DNA of 5,968 bases from JBGPYB01 sp041493035 (GTDB lineage Bacteria; Acidobacteriota; Vicinamibacteria; Fen-336), in contig JBGPYB010000223.1 in the NCBI GenBank assembly GCA_041493035.1, forward strand, positions 1 to 5,968, given 5' to 3'. Position numbers and translations under genes: made by a program. The notes beneath the pieces were generated by a model, which was not told the DNA's origin, did not search any database, and worked only from the letters and a program-made list of their open reading frames with translations. Shown here piece by piece: positions 1 through 5,686 of the stretch. Every line of letters begins with the position of its first letter. Position 1 is the stretch's first letter.

Positions 1-533
1 ATTCCCTCGCGCGTCTGCATCTCGGTCGGCAACTCCGAGTCGGCCTGCGCTCCGTCTCCGGAGCCGGCGACCTTGGCGAGGCCGAAGTCCAGGATCTTCA
101 CCCGTCCTTCTTTCGTCACCATGACGTTGGCGGGCTTGAGGTCGCGGTGGACGATGCCTTTATCGTGCGCGGCGGCGAGGGCCTCTGCGAGCGCGGTGGC
201 GATGCCGAGGATCCGCCGGACCTCTAGCCCACCCCCGGGGATGAGCCGGTCCAGGGGCTGGCCTTCGAGGAGCTCCATGGTGAGGAAGTGGACGCCGTCG
301 GCTTCCTCCACCGAGTAGATCGTCACGATGTGCGGGTGATTCAGCGCAGCGACGGCGCGCGCTTCCCGCCGGAAGCGATCGAGCCGCTCGGGGTGCGAGG
401 CCATTTCGGCCGGCAGCACCTTGAGCGCGACGTCGCGCCCGAGCTTGGTGTCGGTGGCGCGGTAGACCTCGCCCATCCCGCCGGCGCCGATCGCAGCAGT
501 GATCCGGTAGTGCGCGAGCGTGCGGCCGATCAG
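1..533 (-). CDS. Ser/Thr protein kinase, N-terminal part (cut by left window edge), CTG start
   Basis: The reading frame gives 177 codons of a bacterial Hanks-type (PknB-like) Ser/Thr kinase before the window ends. Visible motifs are the glycine-rich loop GAGGMG (residues 16-21), the ATP-anchoring lysine in VALK (K38), a C-helix glutamate in RREAR (E57), the catalytic loop HRDLKPAN (129-136) and the Mg-binding DFG (149-151). The activation segment is just entered, so the rest of the kinase domain and any C-terminal sensor or TPR part lie outside. About 56% of the first 140 residues match the second kinase of this window (1640-3850) without gaps, so the two are paralogs. An in-frame TAG at 558-560 leaves room for only one plausible start, CTG at 531-533, where the paralog has ATG. 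GGAGGG lies 9 nt upstream. All catalytic residues seen are intact, so it is probably active. Kinase identity is near certain; the substrate is unknown. Confidence 0.93.
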   Translation of the reverse strand, partial: MIGRTLAHYRITAAIGAGGMGEVYRATDTKLGRDVALKVLPAEMASHPERLDRFRREARAVAALNHPHIVTIYSVEEADGVHFLTMELLEGQPLDRLIPGGGLEVRRILGIATALAEALAAAHDKGIVHRDLKPANVMVTKEGRVKILDFGLAKVAGSGDGAQADSELPTEMQTREG

Positions 534-542
534 GGTCGGACT

Positions 543-548
543 CCCTCC
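543..548 (-). promoter_or_regulatory. Ribosome binding site supporting a CTG start
   Basis: GGAGGG on the minus strand ends 9 nt before the CTG at 531-533. The codons between the in-frame TAG (558-560) and this CTG are CGC AGG TCC GGA GGG AGT CCG ACC, none of which is a normal start. The strong Shine-Dalgarno match at usable distance therefore supports initiation at CTG; the next codon, ATC, is a much weaker alternative. Confidence 0.65.
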
Positions 549-674
549 GGACCTGCGCTACGACGACCTGCGTTGAACGCCGCGGGGTGAGTGCGGATTC
601 TGATATGAGACGACCGGTCAAGTCTAGTGGATGCTCTTCGGGTCTTCTCCCAGCCTCGAAAAGCAGAGGAAGCG

Positions 675-688
675 GCCGTCGAGACGGC
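675..688. repeat. Small perfect inverted repeat (hairpin 1)
   Basis: The 14-bp sequence GCCGTCGAGACGGC has perfect 6-bp arms around GA, or in RNA a 5-bp stem with a CGAG tetraloop. On the plus strand it is followed by only three T residues, so it is a poor intrinsic terminator. No plus-strand gene ends nearby either. It is the first of several hairpins within 125 bp. Confidence 0.6.
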
Positions 689-713
689 TTTCGCGACGTT
701 GAATGTGACGTCC

Positions 714-777
714 GGGTCCCTGGACCCTGGCGCCGAGAATCTGCTGCACGGGTTGGTGCCACGGGTTCTCGGCGCCA
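714..777. repeat. Tandem pair of hairpins, the second 50 nt long
   Basis: Two inverted repeats abut. Positions 714-727 read GGGTCCCTGGACCC, with perfect 6-bp arms. Positions 728-739 (TGGCGCCGAGAA) and 766-777 (TTCTCGGCGCCA) are perfect 12-bp arms. In RNA the second stem continues inward through pairs 740-743/762-765, including two G-U wobbles, then a small internal loop and a further 4-bp stem GCAC/GTGC (746-749/756-759) with a six-base loop. A weaker hairpin follows (784-787/797-800), and GACGTT at 695-700 can alternatively pair with AACGTC at 795-800 and enclose the group. The flanking genes diverge, so a terminator is not expected here. It could be a small structured RNA on either strand, a protein-binding palindrome or a remnant of a short mobile repeat. 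The structure is seen directly; the function is unknown. Confidence 0.65.
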
Positions 778-817
778 CTGTCTGACGCTTCGGAAACGTC
801 TAGGATTGGAATTGGCG

Positions 818-846
818 TTGAAGCTGGCCACGCCGGGGCGTATCTT
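818..846 (+). promoter_or_regulatory. Candidate sigma-70-type promoter for the hydroxylase
   Basis: TTGAAG (818-823) is separated by exactly 17 nt from TATCTT (841-846). Each hexamer matches its consensus at four of six positions. Transcription would start near 853 and give a leader of about 95 nt before the ATG at 948. Matches of this quality arise by chance, so this is a candidate only. Confidence 0.35.
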
Positions 847-935
847 CGACGTGCTGCAGAGGTGGAGCCTGGGCGGATGGTCCTTCCGGTTCTCATGGCT
901 CCAGACAAAAAGGGCTCCGCCCCATTTCGGCGCTC

Positions 936-941
936 AGGAGG
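936..941 (+). promoter_or_regulatory. Ribosome binding site AGGAGG deciding the hydroxylase start
   Basis: A full AGGAGG lies 6 nt before ATG at 948-950 and only 3 nt before the adjoining in-frame GTG at 945-947. The spacing favours ATG 948 as the true start; the GTG would add one residue. Confidence 0.8.
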
Positions 942-947
942 CTGGTG

Positions 948-1667
948 ATGTACACGCTGCTGAAGTCTGAGATCGGGTCTTTTCCCGAACCCCAATTTCC
1001 AACGGGCATCGACCTCAGGGCGGAGGATCGCAAAGCCCGCCGCCGGCTCTATCCGGTCACCGTCATCTATTCCGTCCAGCTCTTCATTTTGCTGACCTTT
1101 GCGGTCCGCTCGGGCCAGGCCCTCGCTGCCTTCGGGTTCGTCGCGCTCGGGATGCTCACGTGGATCCCGACGGAGTGGCTTTCCCATCGCTACATCCTCC
1201 ACGGCGTCTTCCCAAAGCGAGGCGGGCCGTTAAGGCACGCGCTGCACTATTTGTTCGACGCCACACACGCGGATCACCATGCGCGCCCGTGGGACGGCAT
1301 GTACATCAATGGGCACGTTGACACCCTCTGGGTCGCCTTGGTGCTGGTTCCCCTCAGCTTCCTTGCGCCCTCCCACACCGCGCCCGTCTGGGTCGCGACG
1401 GTGTTCCTGTGCTACGCGACGGAGGAGTGGGTCCATCACGCCATGCATTTCTGGAGCTTCCGGTCCGCGTACTTCCGGTACATTCGCGCCCGCCATCTTT
1501 ACCACCACAGCCGCCCCGGTGCCGGCCTCGCCTACGGCGTGACCAGCGCCATCTGGGATGTCGTTTCAGGTACCCGCATCCCGGCTCCCGCCCGGCGGAG
1601 GCTCGTGTCGTGGCGCGGGGCCCACTCCGGGAGCGCCGATCAGGGGTTCGCGGGGCGCTCGGGGTAG
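948..1667 (+). CDS. Fatty acid hydroxylase / sterol desaturase superfamily membrane protein
   Basis: This 239-residue integral membrane protein carries the histidine clusters of the FA_hydroxylase (sterol desaturase) di-iron superfamily: HRYILH (H80-H85), HADHH (H107-H111), HHAMH (H163-H167) and HLYHH (H183-H187). Such enzymes use O2 and an electron donor to hydroxylate or desaturate fatty acyl chains, sterols or carotenoids at the inner membrane. The substrate cannot be read from the sequence. Hydrophobic segments lie near residues 36-53, 57-75, 126-141 and 144-157, with the histidines in the loops facing one side. Length is normal for short bacterial members. The conserved core seems to end near WDVVSGT (203-209); the last 30 residues are Arg-, Ser- and Gly-rich and the final part overlaps the end of the convergent kinase gene by 28 bp, so the tail may be a late extension. 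Translation starts at ATG 948, chosen from the AGGAGG upstream. No obvious terminator follows. Confidence 0.88.
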   Translation: MYTLLKSEIGSFPEPQFPTGIDLRAEDRKARRRLYPVTVIYSVQLFILLTFAVRSGQALAAFGFVALGMLTWIPTEWLSHRYILHGVFPKRGGPLRHALHYLFDATHADHHARPWDGMYINGHVDTLWVALVLVPLSFLAPSHTAPVWVATVFLCYATEEWVHHAMHFWSFRSAYFRYIRARHLYHHSRPGAGLAYGVTSAIWDVVSGTRIPAPARRRLVSWRGAHSGSADQGFAGRSG

Positions 1668-3850
1668 AGCCGGTCGAACTCCGGGTCGCCGTGGAGGATC
1701 GCCAGGTCGGGATCGCGGCGCGCCCAATCCGGGTCCTTGAAGCCGGCGTCCCAGGATTTCCTGAGGGCTCCCAGGGCGTCGGCCTTCCTGGCAAGTTGAC
1801 CGAAGACGCAGGCGGCGTTGTAGAGCACCATCGCTTCGTTGGAACGCAGCGCCATGGCGAGGTTCGCCTCGCGAACCGCCTCCTCATCTCTGCCCAGGGC
1901 GGCGTAATTTGTCGCGAGGAGCACGCGCGCCCGGGCATCCTCGGGGACGGTCCTCAAGTGATTCTCGAGTGCCTGGATCGCCTGCTGTCGGACCTTCCCG
2001 AGCGCCTCCTTCTTCCCCAGCGCTCCCAGGGCGTTGACGACCGGCACGTAGACGTTGTAGTCGGTGCCGCTCGCTTCGAGCGCCGTATCGGCGATGGCCG
2101 CCAGCTCCTGGTTACGGCCCGAGGCGAACATCGCGCGCATCATCAAGTAGAAGGCGCCCTCACAGTCGCGTGTGCGCTCGACCGCTTCCTGGGTAAGGCG
2201 GACGGCCTCGCCGTAATCTCCCTTGGCGTAAAAGATCCAGGCCTGGGCCACCTTTACTTCCGGGAGCTGAGGCTGCAGGGCCATGGCCTTCCGCGACGCC
2301 TCCAACGAACGATCGAGCCAGGTCTGCTGGCGCTCGTAGTTGTAATGGTAATGGGCGCAGACCTGGGCGATGGCGGCGTGGGCCAGCGCGAAACCGGGAT
2401 CCTGAGCCACCGCGTTCTCGAACATCTGCAAGGCAAATTCCAGGTCCTGGCGCGTGTGACGACGGGCGTAGCTGCGGCCGCGGAGGTAGAGGTCGTACGC
2501 TTGGAGGTTCTCGGTCGGTTTGGCGGCGAGGGCCTCCTGCTCCTGCGGTGTGAGCGTGATGCGAAGCGCCTCGGCAATCTTGTGGGCGATCTCGTCCTGC
2601 AGCTCGAAGACGTCCGCCATCTCGCGGTCGTAACGCTCCGACCAGACGGGGAAGTCGGTCTGGGTATCGACGAGCTGGGCGTTGATGCGAAGCCGGTTGC
2701 CCGCGCGGCGCAGGCTCCCCGCCAGGACGTAGGCGGCGCGGAGCTGCTGACCGATCTGGGCAGGTGTCACGGGCTTGTCTCGGTAGGGCAGCACGGTGGG
2801 ACGAGAGAAGATCTTCAGCCCTTGAATCTTGGACAGCTCGGTGATGATGTCCTCGGTGACCCCGTCGCGAAGGTACTCGTCCTCCCTGACGCCGGAGAGG
2901 TTCTCGAAGTAGAGCACGGCGATCGACTTCTGCGCCGGCTTGCCGCTGCGCGAGTCGCCGCTGTCGGCCGCGCCGTGTTTGCCCGAGTCCAGGTCGCGTT
3001 TGAGGCGCAGCAGGTCCGTCTTCAGATCGGTCGCGCTCTGGTAGCGCAGGCTGCGGTCCTTCTCCAAAGCCTTTCGCAGGATCGTCGCGAACTCCGGGGG
3101 CAGTGCGGGGTTGAGCTGGCCCACGGCCGGCGGGTCACGATTGAGGATGGCCTCGAAGATGACCGCGGAGGTGTCTCCCTGGAAGGGCAGGACGCCCGTG
3201 GCCATCTGGTACAGGACCGTCCCAAGGGAGAACAGATCCGTGCGGGCGTCGGTGAGCTGCCCGCGAGCCTGCTCGGGCGACATGTAGGACACCGTGCCCA
3301 GGGTCGAGCCCGCCTTTGTCAGATCCTCGGGCTTGATCGCGGTGGGCCCTTCCGAGCCCGCAGGCCCGGCCAGCGCCCGGTCGATCTTGGCCAGACCGAA
3401 GTCGAGGATCTTGGCTTGCTCCCTCTGGTTCACGAAGAAGATGTTGGCCGGCTTCAGGTCGCGGTGGACGATACCCTTGGCGTGGGCGGACTCGAGAGCG
3501 TCCGCGATCTGGATGGCCAGTCGCAACAGCAGGTCGAGATCGAGGGCGTGGCCCGCGATCTTCTCCGCCAGCGTCTCGCCCTCGAGCAGCTCCATCGCGA
3601 TGAAGTGTTGCCCTTCATGCTGGTCGATCGCATAGACCGTGCAGATGCCGGGGTGGTTGAGGGCCGAGGCGGCGCGGGCCTCGCGCTGGAAGCGCTCGAG
3701 CGAGTGGGCGTCCTGCGCCAACTCCGGTGGCAGGAACTTGAGCGCCACCTGGCGTCCCAGGCTCGTGTCCTCGGCCTCGTACACGACGCCCATGCCGCCG
3801 CTGCCGAGCCTGGCTGTGATCCGGTAGTGCGAGACCGTTTGGCCGATCAT
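1640..3850 (-). CDS. Ser/Thr protein kinase with TolB-like domain and TPR repeats
   Basis: A complete 736-residue signalling protein. Residues 8-270 form a Hanks-type kinase: GSGGMG loop (16-21), VALK lysine (K38), C-helix E57, HRDLKPAN (129-136), DFG (150-152) and SPE in place of APE (191-193); all residues needed for phosphotransfer are present. After a polar linker (about 280-307), IAVLYFENLSG (310-320) opens a TolB/FlgO-like domain reaching about residue 425, with the GVTEDIITELS signature (330-340). The remainder to about 720 is helical with TPR-like repeats, for example around 467-495, 535-560 and 640-690. I see no transmembrane helix or signal peptide, so it is probably cytoplasmic. 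This kinase-TolB-TPR order is known in large-genome soil bacteria; partners and targets are unknown. ATG 3850 is the only start after an in-frame TGA 54 nt upstream and matches the N-terminus of the paralog at 1-533. There is no clear ribosome site. It lies 69 bp downstream of fhs and converges on the hydroxylase. Confidence 0.94.
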   Translation of the reverse strand: MIGQTVSHYRITARLGSGGMGVVYEAEDTSLGRQVALKFLPPELAQDAHSLERFQREARAASALNHPGICTVYAIDQHEGQHFIAMELLEGETLAEKIAGHALDLDLLLRLAIQIADALESAHAKGIVHRDLKPANIFFVNQREQAKILDFGLAKIDRALAGPAGSEGPTAIKPEDLTKAGSTLGTVSYMSPEQARGQLTDARTDLFSLGTVLYQMATGVLPFQGDTSAVIFEAILNRDPPAVGQLNPALPPEFATILRKALEKDRSLRYQSATDLKTDLLRLKRDLDSGKHGAADSGDSRSGKPAQKSIAVLYFENLSGVREDEYLRDGVTEDIITELSKIQGLKIFSRPTVLPYRDKPVTPAQIGQQLRAAYVLAGSLRRAGNRLRINAQLVDTQTDFPVWSERYDREMADVFELQDEIAHKIAEALRITLTPQEQEALAAKPTENLQAYDLYLRGRSYARRHTRQDLEFALQMFENAVAQDPGFALAHAAIAQVCAHYHYNYERQQTWLDRSLEASRKAMALQPQLPEVKVAQAWIFYAKGDYGEAVRLTQEAVERTRDCEGAFYLMMRAMFASGRNQELAAIADTALEASGTDYNVYVPVVNALGALGKKEALGKVRQQAIQALENHLRTVPEDARARVLLATNYAALGRDEEAVREANLAMALRSNEAMVLYNAACVFGQLARKADALGALRKSWDAGFKDPDWARRDPDLAILHGDPEFDRLYPERPANP

Positions 3851-3866
3851 TGGTGTGTGGGACGCG

Positions 3867-3896
3867 ATGGTACCCGCGGCCGCGCTCTCGCGTCAA
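3867..3896 (-). promoter_or_regulatory. Candidate promoter for the kinase-TolB-TPR gene
   Basis: In the 69-bp gap after fhs, the minus strand carries TTGACG (3896-3891, five of six matches to TTGACA), an 18-nt spacer, then TACCAT (3872-3867, four of six to TATAAT). Transcription would start near 3860 with a leader of about 10 nt and no Shine-Dalgarno sequence. If real, the kinase need not depend on read-through from fhs. Confidence 0.38.
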
Positions 3897-3919
3897 AGCC
3901 GAGCGGAGGCGGGAACGGC

Positions 3920-5566
3920 CTACTCGACGCCGACGATCGTGCCGTCGGGCAGGAGGTCGATGTCTTCCGCGTGGGGTCGCTTGGAGAGGCCGGGCATGGT
4001 CAGGATCTCGCCGGTCAGCGGCACGAGGAAGCCCGCCCCCGCGGCGATGCGCACCTCGCGCACTGTCATCTCGAAGTCGCGGGGCCGGCCCACTCGCTTC
4101 TCGTCGTCGGATAGCGAGAGGTGGGTCTTGGCCATGCAGATGGGCGCCTCGGCAAAGCCGAGCTTCACCGCTCGTGCGAGCTGGTTCCGCGCGGTCACGG
4201 TGAAGTCGACGTCAGAGGCGCCGTAGATGGCCCGGGCGATCTTGCGGATCTTCACTTCGGGGGCGTCCTTCAGGTCGTAGACGAAGTGCGGCTTGGGCGT
4301 CGCGGCCGTCGCCCTGGCCACGATGATCTCGGCCAGCGCCTGGGCCCCCGCGCCACCCTTGCCGAAGACGTCGGCCAGGCCCGCCTCGACACCGAACTGC
4401 TTCAGCCGGTCGAGGACGTAGCGCAGCTCTCCCCCGGTGTCGCCGGCGCGGATGTTGATGGCCACCACCGGCTCCAACCCGAATTGCTTGACGCTGTCGA
4501 GGTGCTTCTCGAGGTTCTCCATTCCCCGGGCCAGCGCTTCGGAGTTCGCCCTTCCCGAGTCCGCCGCGGGCACCTGGCCGTGGAACTTGAGGGCGCGGAG
4601 CGTGGCCACGAGGACGACGGCGTGGGGCCAGATGGAGGCGGCCCGGCACTTGATGTCGAGGAACTTCTCGGCGCCCAGGTCGAAGCCGAAGCCCGCTTCG
4701 GTGAAGACGACGTCGGCGCGCCGAAGGGCGAGCAGTGTGGCGACGATGCTGTTGCAGCCGTGGGCGATGTTGCCGAAGGGGCCGCCGTGGACGAGGGCTG
4801 GCGCGCCCTCGGTCGTCTGCACGAGGTTGGGCAGGAGCGCGTCGCGCAGCAGGGCGGCCATGGCGCCCTGGGCCTTGAGGTCGCGGGCATAGACGGGCTC
4901 GCCGCCGCGGTCGAAGCCCAGCAATATCCGACCCAGGCGCTCCTTCAGATCCGCGTAGTCGCGGGACAGGCAGAGCACGGCCATCACCTCGCTGGCCGCG
5001 GTGATGTCGAACCCGTCCTCGCGGGGCACACCCATGGCCTTGCCCCCGAGGCCGATGACGGTGCGCCGCAGGAAGCGGTCGTTCATGTCCAGGACGCGGC
5101 GGAAGGTCATCTGCCGGGGGTCCAACTCGCGGCCGTCACTGCCCGCGGGCGTGCGGAAGTAGACGTGGTTGTCGGCGAGGGCGGCGAGGAGGTTGTGGGC
5201 CGAGGTCACGGCGTGCAGGTCGCCCGTGAAGTGGAGGTTGATCCGGGCCGAGGGCTCGAGGCGCGAGAGGCCCCCGCCCGTGCCCCCGCCCTTCTGGCCG
5301 AACACAGGCCCGAGCGAGGGCTCGCGCAGGGCGCACATCGCCTTGACCCCGTTCCTTCGCGCGGCCTGGGTCAGGCCGATGCTGCACGTGGTCTTGCCTT
5401 CGCCCGCGGGGGTTGGGCTGATGGCCGAGACGAGGACGAGCCGCGCTTTCGGCGGATCGGGACGGAAGGCCACCTCGGAGCGGACCTTCGCCACGTGGGG
5501 ACCCCAGGCCTGGACGTCTTCGGGCAGAAGGCCCAAGTCGAGGGCGACGTCTTCAATCGGGCGCAT
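3920..5566 (-). CDS. fhs: Formate-tetrahydrofolate ligase (10-formyl-THF synthetase)
   Basis: This 548-residue cytoplasmic enzyme joins formate to tetrahydrofolate with ATP, giving 10-formyl-THF, ADP and phosphate. That supplies one-carbon units for purines and, in some bacteria, the methyl branch of formate/CO2 assimilation. Family signatures run in order: N-terminal PIEDVA-LGL (3-13), the P-loop TPAGEGKTT (52-60), REPSLGPVFGQKGGGTGGG (81-99) with the formyl-phosphate-binding arginine region, INLHFTGD (109-116), NIAHGCNS (266-273), FTEAGFGFDLGAEKF (288-302), FGKGGAGAQALAE (401-413) and PICMAKTHLSLSDDE (475-489). Length is close to the usual 550-560 and no key motif is missing. Start ATG 5566 fits the family N-terminus, though no Shine-Dalgarno precedes it; a -10-like TAGAAT ends 6 nt before the ATG, which suggests a leaderless message. 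No other folate or Wood-Ljungdahl gene is in the window, so its wider pathway cannot be judged. Confidence 0.97.
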   Translation of the reverse strand: MRPIEDVALDLGLLPEDVQAWGPHVAKVRSEVAFRPDPPKARLVLVSAISPTPAGEGKTTCSIGLTQAARRNGVKAMCALREPSLGPVFGQKGGGTGGGLSRLEPSARINLHFTGDLHAVTSAHNLLAALADNHVYFRTPAGSDGRELDPRQMTFRRVLDMNDRFLRRTVIGLGGKAMGVPREDGFDITAASEVMAVLCLSRDYADLKERLGRILLGFDRGGEPVYARDLKAQGAMAALLRDALLPNLVQTTEGAPALVHGGPFGNIAHGCNSIVATLLALRRADVVFTEAGFGFDLGAEKFLDIKCRAASIWPHAVVLVATLRALKFHGQVPAADSGRANSEALARGMENLEKHLDSVKQFGLEPVVAINIRAGDTGGELRYVLDRLKQFGVEAGLADVFGKGGAGAQALAEIIVARATAATPKPHFVYDLKDAPEVKIRKIARAIYGASDVDFTVTARNQLARAVKLGFAEAPICMAKTHLSLSDDEKRVGRPRDFEMTVREVRIAAGAGFLVPLTGEILTMPGLSKRPHAEDIDLLPDGTIVGVE

Positions 5567-5572
5567 GAAACG

Positions 5573-5602
5573 ATTCTAGGCCCGCTGGTTCTCGAGCGTG
5601 AA
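5573..5602 (-). promoter_or_regulatory. Candidate fhs promoter, positioned for a leaderless transcript
   Basis: On the minus strand, TTCACG (5602-5597, four of six to TTGACA), an 18-nt spacer and TAGAAT (5578-5573, five of six to TATAAT) lie directly before fhs. Only six bases (CGTTTC) separate the -10 hexamer from ATG, so transcription would begin at or next to the A of the start codon. No Shine-Dalgarno sequence is present, as expected of a leaderless message. The -35 box touches the left end of the 20-bp tandem repeat. Confidence 0.5.
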
Positions 5603-5640
5603 AAGAGTGAAACGATTGATAAAAGAGTGAAACGATTGAT
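5601..5640. repeat. Perfect 20-bp tandem direct repeat, two copies
   Basis: Positions 5601-5620 and 5621-5640 are identical 20-mers (AAAAGAGTGAAACGATTGAT). The core TGAAACGATT occurs at 5608-5617 and 5628-5637 and a third time at 5566-5575, across the fhs start. The shorter word GTGAAA also occurs at 5598, 5607, 5627 and 5655. The unit is much richer in A and T than the genes around it. Position between two divergent genes and next to the fhs promoter suggests operator sites for a regulator; slippage during replication is the simpler origin for the exact duplication. Confidence 0.85.
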
Positions 5641-5643
5641 AAA
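5616..5643 (+). promoter_or_regulatory. Candidate promoter for the membrane protein, built from the repeat
   Basis: TTGATA (5616-5621, five of six to TTGACA) is followed after 16 nt by GATAAA (5638-5643, four of six to TATAAT). The -35 box spans the junction of the two repeat copies and the -10 box lies at the end of the second. Transcription would start near 5650, giving a leader of about 47 nt. This is a weak prediction. Confidence 0.3.
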
Positions 5644-5686
5644 GGTGTTCGTGCGTGAAAGGGTGCTAGCCTATGCCCTCTGAGGG

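Larger units (their letters stand above)
534..947. other. Divergent intergenic region without a convincing gene
   Basis: This 414-bp gap lies between the minus-strand kinase and the plus-strand hydroxylase and must contain both promoters. Open frames cross it on both strands, but they resemble no family I recognise, run into the flanking genes and lack a convincing ribosome site, so I call none. It holds an 8-bp palindrome GACCGGTC (612-619), a cluster of perfect inverted repeats at 675-800, a candidate hydroxylase promoter at 818-846 and a leader with competing pairings at 863-922. For the kinase, TTGACC (621-616 on the minus strand) resembles a -35 box, but no -10 stands at a proper distance, so I do not call a promoter there. 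Confidence 0.7.

Noticed and set aside
728..777. Intrinsic terminator
   Set aside because: The stem is strong but is not followed by a T-run on either strand, and both flanking genes point away from it.
160..831. A 223-codon minus-strand frame ahead of and within the kinase region
   Set aside because: It overlaps the true kinase frame out of phase and is Arg/Pro/Ala-rich, which marks a shadow frame. The in-phase frame gives perfect kinase motifs.
587..970. A 127-codon plus-strand frame across the intergenic region
   Set aside because: It has no recognisable family and no clear ribosome site, runs through all the hairpins, and overlaps the well-supported start of the hydroxylase in another frame.
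624..1202. A 192-codon minus-strand frame
   Set aside because: It is antisense to the hydroxylase N-terminal half, which has clear histidine motifs, and its product is charged low-complexity sequence without a family.
1409..4114. A 901-codon open frame on the plus strand
   Set aside because: It lies antisense to the kinase-TolB-TPR gene, whose protein carries clear family motifs. The antisense product has no recognisable domain and is the kind of open frame expected opposite GC-biased codons.
5601..5640. CRISPR array
   Set aside because: Only two units that directly abut without spacers, and no cas gene is present.
4121..5683. A 520-codon open frame on the plus strand
   Set aside because: It is antisense to fhs, which is unmistakable by motif and length. 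The translated product is an Ala/Gly/Val/Arg-rich shadow and would run through the repeat region.
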